Position numbers and translations under genes: made by a program
The notes under the pieces: model-generated
What the model was told of the DNA's origin: nothing
Seen by the model: the letters and a program-made list of their open reading frames with translations, nothing else
Database searches by the model: none
Shown: piece after piece, positions 9,937 to 22,856 of the stretch
How positions within the stretch are numbered: position 1 is the first letter of the stretch
Layout: each line of letters begins with the position of its first letter
Source of the DNA: Muraenolepis orangiensis
Taxonomy: Eukaryota > Chordata > Actinopteri > Gadiformes > Muraenolepididae
Length of the DNA stretch: 64,000 nucleotides
Reading direction: 5' to 3'
Assembly (NCBI GenBank): GCA_027704905.1
Contig: CM051005.1
Coordinates: 30,769,505-30,833,504, forward strand

Positions 9937-11723
9937 ACTTGCAACATGCAACTTGTTTGAAAGACTATGGTTTATTCTTTCGGACTGGCTTCCACTTTGT
10001 ACCTTTGTAGTGACAGGCAATTCTAGCACATTGGAAGATATGCTAAAGGTTGGAGGGCAATTGTCCAGAGAGTAAATGTCCCTTGAGTGCTGGAACCCGA
10101 AACATGGGTTTAGCACTAATATGTCTTTCCTTAATGTTATACAATTTATGGTCTTGAGGATAACATTTGTGATGTTCAATACTTGTAACTTGTTTTAAAG
10201 ACTATAGTGGTAGAAAAAACATCAAAGGTTTAAGTAAGACAAAGCACAAAGCAGTTTTTGCTGGCAATTGACCTTCGTAGAAGTGTTCTAGTAAAGGCAG
10301 GTTTTGACTTCTACATTGCCGTAGCTACGGCGAGGGTACATCGCCATGTGTAGGCTAAGGCGACGGATCAATGCAGTAGTCTTTACAGGACTTAAGGTTG
10401 ATGAAACTTTTAAGACCTGGTCTCCACTGCACGGCAACGTGTTGCTTGAATCACTTCCAATAGATTATTCTTGGTGTATTTTGAAGCGATACATAAATGT
10501 GAACTTTTGTGGTGAATATCCATTATAGCGCACAGGACAATAAGACAAATGGACTTACATGTCCATCGGATCTTATGCCTGGCACCTTAACAACTCGGCC
10601 ATCCCTGTTTGTGTGACTGCCATGATAGATAAAAATTATTTCCATTTTGGAAGATTCGCTAAGTATCAACCAAGAGTTGGGTTGGAGACACATGTCCATT
10701 GAAGCTTAAGTCCAACGCCTGAACCACTTGGCCAGCATGGTTACTGACATAATAGACACAATCAAAATCAGTCATATCATTAATATTTTTGTGCTGAACT
10801 GAAGCCTATCTTGAGATAAAGATATTTGTGATGTTTGATACTTTTCTTTGGCTATTATTCTCCAGTGTACCATGGTAGACAATTAAGTGAAAATGGGAAT
10901 TAGAAGAAGATAAATTGCTTAAATTGTCTTGAAGTTAAGTATTTGTTACATTTGAAGTCTAAATTGGCAGAGTGATGGTGGAGAAAACTCTTAATAAAGA
11001 GAACATAACACTCGTCCAGTTATTCTATTACTTTCTGCTTCATTATTGTCTGCCGGTTTAATCTTGGGGTAGGGAATTGACACATCATAGGACAACATGC
11101 TACATGTCTACTAGGAGTAAACCTGCCCTGCCTTAATGTCTTAAGGTATATTAACTGGTTTTAAAGGCTGTAGTGGTAGAAAATATGTTAAAGGTTTAAA
11201 TTTGTGTTTTTTTTGTGCATTGATAATTAACATTTCAATCAACATCATAATTATTTTTTTTGTGTGTTACTAACTTAGGAATTACAGCACTATGGATACC
11301 AGGAGCGGGGTGGGAACCCACAAGGACACATGTTCATTGGATCTTAAGTCCAACAAGTCTTAACAACTTGGCCATTGTTTTCAATTAAAGCAAAAAGTCT
11401 GCAACACAAACACAGTTGTGTTGAATTCAAGCTAATCTACAAATATGTCTTGAATTGTAACCCATTAGAAGCTAACTAAGTAGCAGGAGAGGGGTTGGAA
11501 CCCACATGTCCATTGGATCTTAAGTGCAACCTTAACCTTAAGTTCGGCACATGTGTAGATATCATTTAGGGGAAGAACAGATTCAATTTCAGGTGTTGTA
11601 CAATTTCAAGATTGGTCACCACCTTCACAGAAAATGTCCTTTGGTACGGTATTAGCCTTTTTTGTTCTTCGTGTCTATTTCCCACCTTATGACAAGGCAC
11701 ATTGAATGATATGCTGGAAGTCT

Positions 11724-11806
11724 ACCAGGAGTGGGCTTCGAACCCACGTGGACACATGTCTATTGGATTCTTAAGTCCAACGCTTTAACCACTCGGCCAT
11801 CCTGGT
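11724..11806 (-). pseudogene. tRNA-Leu (UAA) pseudogene copy
   Basis: It keeps the acceptor ends (ACCAGGA/TCCTGGT), the A box and the T arm of the 9855 gene. It has an extra base in the anticodon loop (CTTAAGAA, eight bases) and a changed B box (GGTTCGAAGCC), so normal decoding is unlikely. Confidence 0.65.
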
Positions 11807-12751
11807 GAGCCCTCGTACTGCATTACATCAAAATAACACTGAAACACTTGAATTGAATCTAAGAGATATGTCACCGTCTTGAGGTAAAGGTATTTGTGAT
11901 GTTTGTTTTTCTTTGTTGATATTGAGAGAACACAAATGTATTTTACTCTATCTTAACCACTATTTTATTCTTAGTATCTTTGGACACATGTCCATTGGAT
12001 CTTAAGTAAACACCTTAACCACCTAACCCTTAACTCAGCCAGCCAGCTGAGCCCTGGCACTAGGAAATTGTTTCTGATATTTTGGAAACCCATTTATGGC
12101 CCAAGGAGGAAGAATTCTATACATTTTCAGATTTTTTTTATTCTAAAATTTCCACTAAATTTTAAGCTCAAGTTAAGCTCTCAGGTTCCACATTTTGCAA
12201 CAGAATGGAGTTTTATAATTGCAAATACACAGTTTTGGTCAAACTGTGAATTCTGGACTCATTAGTCAGATTAACGCGGAATCAAGCCCAGAGGAAAGAT
12301 CAGCACCTGCCAATGTGAACCCTATATATTTATAAACAGATTTGATTTGAACATTTGGGGGGCAATTTTAAGTTTGAAAATCACATTTTCAGCTGTTTCT
12401 TCTGGATCCATTGGTCCGACAATATCACAATATCAGGAACACTGTACACCACAAGTAGATGAAATGGAGTGTATTACAATACAAGTTGGTGACATATACT
12501 ACATATACAACGTCAATTAGCACATTATCATCGAATCTCCACGATATAGGAGGGATTCATTCTCACACTCCAATTGTTGTGTGTGGTGACTTCAATTAGC
12601 ACAAACCTATGATATATGAACAAGGTTCCGTCTTGTATTTGTTTGGCCTCATTTTCTGAATTTCTTCTTAGAATGGAGGCAAGTTGTTTATTCATTAAGT
12701 CTTGTTTCAACTTATACCCTTACACGCCCAATGGAAGACATGTAATATTAG

Positions 12752-12827
12752 GCTGGGAGGGCCGAGTGGTTAAGGCGTTGGACTTAAGGTCCAATGTGTC
12801 CTCGTGTGTTCAAACCCCACTCCTGGT
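12752..12827 (+). pseudogene. tRNA-Leu (UAA) pseudogene copy, opposite strand
   Basis: GGCCGAGTGGTTAAGGCG and the TTGGA-CTTAAGG-TCCAA anticodon arm are kept. The long variable arm is shortened, the B box is GTGTTCAAACC, and the 5' acceptor strand (GGCTGGG) no longer pairs with TCCTGGT. It is the only clear plus-strand copy in the cluster. Confidence 0.6.
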
Positions 12828-14224
12828 AGTCATTTAGCATGTTTTCCATTGGATGAAAATGTGCTAATTGACGTTGAAGGGGAGCAGTAAACTGTAATTT
12901 ACAATTTGATTCTGATATTTGGGATACCCATTTATGGCTCAAGGAGGAAGAACACTATTTATTTTCACATTTTCAGCTGTATTTCTGGAACCGATTGACC
13001 GATTGACCTTAAGTTAAGTACACTATATGAGCACACTTGACCCCAAAGTACAGTCCCTTTAAGTAATGTGAACACTGTCCCATACGGGTCAGTAGACCAA
13101 ACTAATAGCAGGTGAGAGGGTAATTCTTAACATTGTCTCCAAAAGATAAATTATAGTAGTCATACTGCAAAGGTCAATCTCATTGTATGGACTTGTGATC
13201 TTTTGATGGGCACACTTTTCTAAACTTTTCTACACGACAACATGAACAAAGGTCTTGTGGTTGATACAGGTGTACTCTTCTTCTTCCTCTTCCTCTTCTA
13301 CTTTGTGTGTTTATTGGCGGATTGCAAACAAACCAGATGCATACACACCTACTGAGTGTGTAGATATGACATGACATTTATTTCTGGGAGACACTTCCAT
13401 TTATGCTGTGTCTTAGGCACTAGGCTGGTCTGGATGGCCAGGTAGAGTGATCATGACCTATTGACGTTATCTCCAATTTCCCCATTGTCAGTGTTGCATT
13501 ATGGGGGCTTGTTGTTTTGGTTTTATCCTGGTTCTATCCGATAAGCTAGTAGATCATTACTCAGAATGGATTTAAGCTTGGGGAAACATATGGCTCTGGT
13601 GTGTGCCTTCATCATTCACCACAGAGATCAACGGAATTCTGAAAATGATATTCAGTTTTTCTTACATTGTTTTTTTTTCTGTTGCTTTTTCTAGCTGCTT
13701 CTCGGAGCTTTATGCTCAACTAGAGTGCAACTCATTGGAGCATAGCGGAGACACAAGTAGCACTGACACTCGATGGGCCCAGACACTCATCCCATTGGGA
13801 TTGAAGGGCAAGCACCAACACTGAGCTCTGTTGGAAGTCATGGGGTGAGGATTTTGGCTGATTATTCTTGGTGTATTGGTTTTTCTTTGTCACCTTGGTG
13901 GACATTTTAATTGTGGAATATATACTGTTATGCAAAATGTCTACCAGGAGTGGGTTTTTTACTCAGATGGTCATTCGATGTTTAGTCCAAGGTGTTATCA
14001 ACTCGGCAAGCCTGATTGGCCTTTAAATCTTAGACTAAATAAAAACCACACACAGTTGTACTGCATTGACGATCATTTAGCTTTAGGTGTCTTGAAGTGT
14101 ATTTTTTACATGCAAGGTGAAACTATTCGTTACATACACATCCATCCATCCATCATCTACCGCATATCCGTGGTCGGGTCGCAGAGCCGCACCCCATACT
14201 CCCGCATCATCCCACACAGTATTT

Positions 14225-16889
14225 TCAAAGCCTTCTCCAAATCCACAAAACATATTTAGACCGGATGAGCATACTCCCAAGCCCCTCCAGGATCCTTGCA
14301 AGTGTGAAAAGCTGGTCCGTTGTTCCATGACCAGGGCTGAATCCGCATTTTTCCTCTTTTATCAGAAGTTCGACTATCGACGAACCCTCCTTTCCAGCAC
14401 CTTGGAGTAGACTTTCCCAGGGAGGCTGAGTAATGTGATACCCCTGTAATTGGTACACACCCTCTGGCCCCCTTTTTGAACAAGGGTACCACCACCCCTG
14501 TTTGCCACTCCTCAGGCACTGTCCCCGACTTCCACGTAATGTTGAAAAGACGTGCCAGCCCCTCATCACCCAGCATTTCTGGACGGATCTCATCAACCCC
14601 TGGGGCTTTGCCATTGTAGAGATGTTTGACTACTGCAGTGACTTCCTCCAGAGAGATTGATGTTTGCCATCCTTCATCCTCCAGCTCTGCCTCTACCGTT
14701 GAGGGTGGGTTAGTTGGGTTAAGAAGTTCCTCAAAATGTTCCTTCTACCACCCGATCTCTGTTGAGGTCAGAAATGTCCCACCCTTACTGTACACAGTTT
14801 GGATGGATCCACGCTCCCCCCACCTGTGGCGTCGGATTGTTTGCCAGAAACGCTTTGGTGCCAACTGAAAATCCTTCTCCATGGCTTCCCTGAATTCCTC
14901 CCACACCCACTGCTTTTCCTCCGCCAAGGCTGAGGCTGCCGTCCTCTTGGTCTGTCGATACCTCGCAACTGAGTCCGGTGTCTCACAGGCTAACATAGCT
15001 CGGAAGGCCTCCTTCTTCAGTCGGACGGCTACCCTGGCCACCTGTGTCCACCACAAAGTCAGAGAGTTGCTGCCCCTTGAGGCACTCTCAACCACAGCTT
15101 CAGCAATAGAAGCTTTGAACAATGACCACTCTAGTTCGATGTCAGCCTCCACAGCGATGCCCGAAGATGCACAGATATCCAATAACAAAACCCCACTCCG
15201 GTTCAGATCAGGTAGGCCAATCATCCTCATCCTGCCCCTCCAAGTTTCCCCATCGTTTCCCATGTGTGAGTTGAAGTCTCCCAGGAGGACTATGGAGTCC
15301 TCTATAGGAGCCCCATGCAGGACTCCATCCACGGTGTCCAGGAAGGCTGGATATTCCAAAATGTTGTTTGGTGCATAGGCACAGTCAGAGTTTTCCCCCC
15401 CATGACCCTAAGGCGTAGGGAGGCGACCCTCTCGTCCACCAGGGTAAACTCCAACATAGCGGCACTCAGCCGGGGACTTGTGAGTATCCCCACACCAGCC
15501 CGGCGCCTCACACCCTGAGCAACTCCAGAGAAGGACAGGTCCAACCCCTATCCAGTTTATTTCAAGAGCCAATGCTGTGTGTAGAGGTTAGCCCCACCAG
15601 ATCTAATAGGCCTATATCACACTTCCTGCTTCCGGAGCCTTAAAAATCGCAGAGCAGTGTACTCTTTCTTCCGGTAGTTACCCCAGATACGTGACAGACT
15701 GTGGCCGCTTCCTCTCCTCTCTGTTATTGTAGTGTACCGGCTGCTCAACGTCTAAACAAAGACAGCCCTACCTCAGTTTACACCATTTCCCCAAAGACAA
15801 ACTCCTCCGCAAGTATTGTGTGAGGCTGATAAGGAGGATGAAGGTCCCTGGTTTCATGTTCTCAGGGGTAGCGCGTATGTCTGCAGTTTGCACTATGACA
15901 AGGAGAGCATATACGTCTCGAAAAGTGGGCGGAATAGGCTAATAATGTCGGGTAAGTGTGTGATTAAAAGCACTGGTCCTGACCCCCACACACACTCCAT
16001 CTCTCATCCGAATAGAGCCACATAATGTCGGGTATGTGTGTGATTAAAAGCACTGGTCCCAAGTAGGGCTGGGCGATACGGACCAAAACACAGTATTTTT
16101 TGTGCATCGCGATATACGATATATATCGGTATTTTATACAAATTCGGTTTTTACTCAATGCCACAAGTATGTCACAAGCACTTCTATTTTAAGACAACTC
16201 ATATTCACAAGAATAACAGGCATTCCCTTTTAGAACATATACAGCTGCACACTACATATTAACACGTAAATGAAAAGGTACATTGAAATAATCCAAATCC
16301 ATCAAATAAATCACCTATATTAAATACATAGGCATACCTCTGCTCCTACACAAAATCGCCTTCGTTATATGGCGATATATCCAGATAGAGCCACAAGACA
16401 CAATGTCGCGGAATTGTATGATTCGGATTTAGACTTCTTCAGTGTAGAGTGTTCGTTCACTAGTTGAACCACATCGTCTGGACCGACTTTTGGAAGGTTA
16501 TGCAGCGATGTTGTCCAGCGATAACTGTCCGCCATGGTGAATGCCAAGCTGAATGCATTAACCGGAACTTTGGATACACTGCTTCAGTGATTTTTAACGG
16601 GTACTTCCGGCTTTCAACTGTGCTGTGATATAGGCCTATTGGTAGCGCTCCACCTCCCACACAAGCTCAGGCTCCTTCCCCCCCAGAGAGGTGACATTCC
16701 ACGTCCCCAAAGCCAGCCTCTGCTGGCTGGGTTTGGTCTGTCGAGGCCCCGTGCCTTCACTGCCACCTGACTGGCAGTGCACCCGACCCCAGCGGTTCTT
16801 CCCGTAGACGGTGCTTCCGCGGGAAGGAGAAGTGGCCACGTTACTTTTTTGGGCAATTCCCGACTGTGCTCCGTGGCTAACCCGGCCAC
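14225..16889 (-). pseudogene. LINE ORF remnants: endonuclease and reverse transcriptase
   Basis: Reading the minus strand in order: the endonuclease start (WNVTSLGG, to VWEVERYQ at ~16639), a gap filled by the inserted DNA element, then [43 protein letters not shown] and [19 protein letters not shown] deletion then leads to a linker ([11 protein letters not shown]) and the reverse-transcriptase fingers (EWQTGVVVPLFKKG, GFSPGHGTTDQLFTLARILE). The palm with its catalytic aspartates is missing. Several frameshifts and stops separate the pieces. No function is expected. Confidence 0.8.
15608..16637. mobile_element. ISL2EU-like inverted-repeat element, copy 1
   Basis: The termini are AGGCCTATATCAC and GTGATATAGGCCT, a perfect inverted repeat. 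The insertion lies inside the LINE endonuclease. Removing it with one AT dinucleotide restores ERYQLDLVGLTSTHS in frame, so the target duplication is AT (15606-15607 and 16638-16639). A 2-bp AT duplication points to the ISL2EU branch of Harbinger-like transposons. Inside, FHVLRGSAYVCSLHYDKE resembles the second half of a THAP zinc finger (Cys-x2-His). No transposase was found. GGGCTGGGCGATA and GCGATATA-type repeats lie in the middle. Confidence 0.75.
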
Positions 16890-17023
16890 CAGGCGCTCGC
16901 TGACGGCCCCTCTTTCCGGGCCTGGCTCAGGAAAGTGGCCCCGGGCTTCCTCCAGGCAGGGTATCCTTACTTGTTTTTGTTTGTTTGTCCATTGAAGTCT
17001 TTGAAGTCTTTGTTACATACACA

Positions 17024-17345
17024 GTCAAAGCCATTTGCCATTGAAATATTTGTATATTAATATAATATTATTGATATTTTTTATATTATTTATCACAATA
17101 AATGACCTACTAGTTCCTTCAATGTAGTCAGTGTGCCTTTTCAGACCCTAATTATTAAAGTACTTCATAATACAACACATTTAGTGTTGATTAGCAGAGA
17201 TCTCAAATATTGATGCGCCTCGCCACTTGCTTTATGCGTATCCAATAACTAACGGGATACAAAACTGATTCAATAAAAAGTTTCTTACTAACCTCTTCTC
17301 CACAGCAGCCGTATAACTTAGTGTTTCAGAGTGGGATGAAATCAG
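17024..17345. other. Intron, AT-rich, nothing recognised
   Basis: No gene or bounded repeat was seen. Confidence 0.4.
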
Positions 17346-17480
17346 GGCCGTACCCTCCTCCGTCTGTCAGGATGCTGGTGGGAGTCACACGGCCGTACCA
17401 TCCTCCGTCTGTCAGGATGCTGGTGGGAGTCACATGGCCGTACCATCCTCCGTCTGTCAGGATGCTGGTGGGAGTCACAT
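17346..17480. repeat. Three copies of a 45-bp tandem repeat
   Basis: The unit starts GGCCGTACC and contains TCCTCCGTCTGTCAGG and TGGTGGGAGTCACA. Three near-identical copies start at 17346, 17391 and 17436. The unit length is a multiple of three, which leaves an open frame on the plus strand by chance. Confidence 0.9.
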
Positions 17481-17644
17481 GGCGTTAAAAGAATCCTTTG
17501 ATTGTTCTCTCGTCGGTTTCCTTCTGAACACTCATGTTCTTCTAGGGCGTGATGGGATTTGTCCTTTGTCTACTTTTCTATTAGAGTCGTTTTTTGTTTG
17601 TTTTGGATGTGCGGGCGATGTGGAGAGTCACATAAGCATAAAAT

Positions 17645-17645
<1 letters not shown>

Positions 17646-17675
<30 letters not shown>

Positions 17676-17676
17676 T
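17646..17676. repeat. (CA)n microsatellite
   Basis: A pure CA dinucleotide run of about 30 bp. Confidence 0.9.
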
Positions 17677-18167
17677 ATGGAGCTGTTCCATATGAAACAT
17701 CGTTTTAGTTAAAATGGCCTTCAGGAACATATTTTCTATTGCAGAGTGTAAAGGTGTATTTCATTACCAGTAGTGATGCATGGGCAGGTCGTAGAGGACC
17801 CAAAGCAGATATTGCTTTAAGTCAACTCACTCACAGAACCATGACACAGATTTTTGCAGGCAAAGTGATTCAAATAAACATTTCAAATATGAATTTATTG
17901 AAACATTAATTGATCCTCTTTTTAACGATAGCTTTTCACCATAGGCAACATTTCAATGTAGAGTCTAACGTTGGTTTGGTTGGTTTCTAGGGTTGGTTTA
18001 TAGGGTTGGTTTGGCCCACAAACTGTGGGTCTGCTCCCTATTGTGCTGCAAAACATATCTGTGAGATTGATACACATTTTTAAATAGGAATTATTGTAAT
18101 ATATTATTATACATTTGAACCAGACTGTTGACCAGGCACTGGTGCTGCTTTTGTTGTTGCTTTTGTT

Positions 18168-18200
18168 CCTTATGCTTTCATGTACCATGAAAGCATAAGG
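18168..18200. repeat. Perfect 15-bp hairpin with a 3-base loop
   Basis: CCTTATGCTTTCATG is followed by TAC and then its exact reverse complement CATGAAAGCATAAGG. It is not followed by a T run and is not obviously a terminator or miRNA precursor (arms too short). Confidence 0.9.
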
Positions 18201-18719
18201 TTTCCACGGTGCCATATTCATGTTTATTTACTACAGTGTTGCAATAAGTGTATTTACTGTGGCACCCTTTCCCCTCATTATTTGCATTTATATGACAAAT
18301 ATCTAGTGAGGGATGTGATTTTTGCGATTAGGCAATTTGTGAAATGATTTCATCATGGATGTTAAGGGAATAGTTGAGCATCGGCACAGAGAGAGGGGAG
18401 TGTTTGGTGAATGTGCTAGAGGTTGTTTTATTTTAATTACAGCCCTGACACGTATAAACTCCCTCCACGTTCTCCTCGCTATCAAACATCCAAGCCTTTA
18501 AAGACCAAACCAATCAGTAAACAGTGATGTACAGTAAATTCAAGATTCAACATTTTTATTTGCCATATGCAACAAGTACAATGGAATGCTTACTCCCCAT
18601 TCCCTCCGCAGTATGAATTTTTCTACAAGTACGCGTGGAGGCCTGAATATCTGATAGAAGTTGACCTGACCTGGTGGTACAAATTCTGCGACAGCGCCTT
18701 AAATAGACTCATGTAGCAC

Positions 18720-19762
18720 ATGTCTGACCCTCAACATGGGAGCCCCCCAGGGATGCGTGCTGAGCCCTCTCCTCTACTCCCTCTACACCCATGACTGCAT
18801 GGCTATGCACAGCTCCAATGTCATCATCAAGTTTGCTGACGACACAACAGTGATGGGCCTGATCGCCGGCGACGACGAGACAGCCTACAGGGAGGAGGTC
18901 GGATCGCTGGAGCAGTGGTGCCAGGAGAACAGCCTCGCCCTCAACGTCAAGAAGACCAAGGAGCTGATCGTGGACTTCAGGAAGCAGAGGGGAGAGCACA
19001 GCCCTATCTCCATCGACGGTGTTGCAATAGAGAGGGTCAGCAGCTTCAAGTTCCTCGGCGTGCACATCTCCGAGGACCTCACATGGTCCACGCACACCAC
19101 ACACGTGGTGAAAAGGGCCCAACAACGCCTGTATTTCCTCAGGCGTCAGAGGAAATTCAGCATGGGCCCCCGCATCCTGAGAACATTCTATAACGGCACC
19201 ATCGAGAGTGTTCTTACAGGGCGTATCACCGCCTGGTACGGGAACTGCACCGTACTCGAGCGCAGAGCGCTTCAAAAGGTGGTGCGGACGGCCCAGTATA
19301 TTGTTGGAGGTGAGCTCCCCTCCCTCCTGGATATATACAACCAGCGGTGCGTGGCCAAGGCCAAACGCATCATAAAAGACATTGCCCACCCCAGCCACGA
19401 ACTGTACTCACTGTTACCGTCAGGCAGGCGATACCGCAGTATCAAGTGCCGTACAAATAGGCTTAGAGATAGCTTCCACAGTCAGGCCATCAGGCTGCTG
19501 AACAAGGGCGTATAGCATATAACAATGTATATTTTATTACATTGATTTATATATACATATTGCTCTTTTTCTGTGCCGATATATTGCATTTTATAAATTG
19601 CATTTTTATTTTTATTTTTTACCTTTATTCTATTTTTATTCAATTTTTATCTATTTTTATAACTGCTGTCTGTCGTCGGGTTTTGCACATAAGATTTTCA
19701 CACCACTGCTTTATACTTGTGTAAACTGTGAAGTGACAATAAACTGGACTTGACTTGACATG
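18720..19762 (+). mobile_element. Jockey/L2-supergroup LINE, 5'-truncated
   Basis: It contains the 3' half of a LINE: the reverse-transcriptase C-terminal part, then a 3' UTR with ATTTTATTACATTGATTTAT and CTGTCGTCGGGTTTTGCACA, ending in GTGACAATAAACTGGACTTG and short ACTTG repeats. Related copies lie at 34495-35216 (+), 47370-48130 (rearranged) and 54721-56935 (-). Confidence 0.88.
18736..19515 (+). pseudogene. LINE reverse transcriptase C-terminal half
   Basis: A 259-codon open frame starts MGAPQGCVLSPLLYSLYTHD, the conserved PQG/LSP reverse-transcriptase motif. It continues with IIKFADDTTVMG, the catalytic F/YADD box. Further on come VSSFKFLGVHISEDLTWS, RLYFLRR, IESVLTGRITAWYGN, HPSHELYSLLPSGRRYRS and the terminal AIRLLNKG. 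The endonuclease and the first half of the RT are missing, so the frame is a 5'-truncated remnant. It is the best preserved of the four copies; the lack of stops suggests fairly recent insertion. Confidence 0.85.
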
Positions 19763-19916
19763 TTAGACCTAGCACACATTAGACGTAGCACACATTAGAC
19801 CTAGCACACATTAGACGTAGCACACATTAGACCTAGCACATGTTATACCTAGCACATGTTATACCTAGCACATGTTATACCTAGCAGTTATATCTAGAAC
19901 ATGTTATAGCTAGCAC
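19763..19916. repeat. Tandem repeat of ~16-17-bp 'cacattagacctag' units
   Basis: About nine degenerate units alternate CACATTAGACCTAG, CACATTAGACGTAG and CATGTTATACCTAG, right after the LINE tail. Confidence 0.85.
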
Positions 19917-19946
19917 ACAGTAATGTATTATAATTATACATTAAAC

Positions 19947-21475
<1,529 letters not shown>

Positions 21476-21600
21476 CAGGGTTTCCGTTAGCCGGTATTTA
21501 CCGGTTTTTAGCGGGTAAAAATGATAAAAAAACGGTCATTTAAAAACCTGCCGGTCAAAATGTCCGGTAATAATGCTCATACTAAACTTAGATCCTGGAC
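21476..21600. mobile_element. Possible hAT end (CAGGGTTTCCGTTAGCC)
   Basis: CAGGGTTTCCGTTAGCCGG followed by CCGGTTTTTAGCGGG-type sequence resembles a hAT terminus. The other end and a target duplication were not found. The L2 LINE next to it may have split it. Confidence 0.3.
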
Positions 21601-21624
21601 ATTAGAGTTTTGACAGCTTTATTA

Positions 21625-22705
21625 CATTTACATTTAGGGCATTTGGCAGACGCTTTTATCCAAAGCGACTTACAAGGTGTACATTAGTTGAAGCAGACAA
21701 TAGCATAACACTGGGGTACGCAAACATATAAATACAGCAGTTCACAAGTATTCATATTGACAAGATGAATAACACAATTTCGTACTGCTAGGTCACCTGC
21801 TTAAGTAGCTGTGATAAGAGCGTGTTAACAACATTAAGGACATACACTTGCTAACATATACAACATGCTAAGAGCTATTAATGTCAGGACTTAAGCAAGT
21901 TTAGGGGTTTCACAAAGGAGAGTCCAGGTGGACTCTGAACAGGTGGGTCTTGAGTCTCTTGCGGAAGCTGGCGAGGGACTCTGCCGTGTTGACATGAGAC
22001 GGGAGTTCATTCCACCACTGTGGGGCCAGAGCCGTGAAGAGCTGGGTTTTGGACGAGCGATGTTTGGTTGACCTTAGTGAAGGTCGAACAAGTCGCCTGG
22101 CAGAAGTTGAGCGGAGCGCTCTGGCTGGGATGTAGGGTTTGACCAACGCCTGGAGGTAGGCCGGGGCAGTTCCATTGACTGCCCTAAAGGTCAGCACCAG
22201 AATCTTGAATTTGATGCGAGCAGTTACCGGAAGCCAGTGGAGTTCGCGGAAGAGAGGGGTCACGTGGGAGAATTTCGGTAGGTTGAATACCAGGCGTGCT
22301 GCTGCGTTCTGGATGCGTTGGAGGGGCATGGTTGCAGAGGCGGGGAGTCCCGCCAGGAGAGAGTTGCAGTAGTCGAGGCGGGTGATGACGAGCGCTTGGA
22401 CCAGGATCTGCGCCGCTTCACGTGTGAGGAAGGGCCGGATCCTGCGGATGTTGTAGAGGGCAATTCTGCAAGATCGGGCCACCGCGGTGACGTTGGCATT
22501 GCAGGACAGCTGGTCATCTACCACCACACCAAGGTCTCTTGTTGTGGTTGAGGGGGAGACTTGGGTGTTCTCGATGGTGACCAGTAGGTCCATCTGAGGG
22601 CAGTCTTTCCCCGGTATGAAGAGGAGCTCAGTCTTGTCAAGGTTGAGCTTCAGGTGGTTGGCGGCTGTCCATCTGCTGATGTCGGCCAGGCATTTCGAGA
22701 TGCGT
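21625..22705 (-). mobile_element. L2-clade LINE, 5'-truncated
   Basis: The 3' end lies at about 21625: on the minus strand it reads TGTAAGTCGCTTTGGATAAA, then AGCGTCTGCCAAATGCCC and TAAATGTAAATG, the classic fish L2 tail. The body encodes the last third of the reverse transcriptase. Upstream, around 22705, the sequence stops looking like a LINE. Confidence 0.88.
21910..22704 (-). pseudogene. L2 reverse transcriptase C-terminal part
   Basis: The minus-strand frame reads ADISRWTAANHLKLNLDKTE, then TTTRDLGVVVDDQLS, IRRIRPFLTREAAQILVQAL, TRLDYCNSLLAGLPAS, LQRIQNAAARLVFNLPKFSH, LHWLPVTARIKFKILVLTF and WWNELPSHVNTAESLASF. These are the hallmark C-terminal motifs of fish L2/Maui-type LINEs. The YADD box lies upstream of the truncation, so the frame is not functional. 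The first ~25 codons of the full open frame (to 22770) are non-LINE sequence. Confidence 0.85.
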
Positions 22706-22856
22706 GTTGCTATTATTACTGCCCCCTCCCCCCCGAAAGGGTGAATGAAGTGACCAATCAGCTGCCGCACCTCTCATGACGTCAAGCGACGTCACTGAAC
22801 AGGGGGCGTGGCCAAGCCACGTGCGCTGGCGGCGCACACACACACCTGTCGGCAAT

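Larger units (their letters stand above)
9440..14010 (-). repeat. Cluster of tRNA-Leu-derived copies
   Basis: The pattern 'agtggggttcgaaccc...acatgtccattggatcttaagtcc' (shortened) or decayed forms recurs near 9453-9505, 9855-9936, 10557-10600, 10683-10738, 11298-11372, 11490-11540, 11724-11806, 11980-12030, 12752-12827 (plus strand) and 13943-14010. Spacers share phrases such as GGTATTTGTGATGTTTG and TATAGTGGTAGAAAA, so whole tRNA-plus-flank units were duplicated. Only the 9855 copy looks able to fold fully. Confidence 0.75.
14141..17011 (-). mobile_element. RTE-like LINE, internally deleted, 12-bp target duplication
   Basis: GTTACATACACA flanks the element on both sides (14129-14140 and 17012-17023). 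The 3' end on the minus strand is a (GGAT)n tail next to 14141. The 5' part near 16640-16890 carries the start of the endonuclease (LGTWNVTSLGGKEPELVWEV). The copy is interrupted by a 1.03-kb DNA element at 15608-16637 and has lost most of the reverse transcriptase. The same family supplies the fragment at 51324-51750. The clade (RTE-like) is judged by eye. Confidence 0.85.

Noticed and set aside
10557..12030. Calling every tRNA-Leu-like copy a gene
   Set aside because: These copies have lost base pairing in the acceptor or anticodon arm or lack the B box, so they are listed only as part of the repeat cluster.
18709..19398. 229-codon minus-strand frame
   Set aside because: It is the antisense shadow of the LINE reverse transcriptase. 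The same shadow (GDRAVLS, EELEAADPLYCNTV) recurs at each copy of this LINE.
22770..22810. TGACGTCA-like CRE sites as a promoter
   Set aside because: CATGACGTCAAGCGACGTCAC looks CRE-like, but it lies between two transposons with no gene or transcript start nearby.
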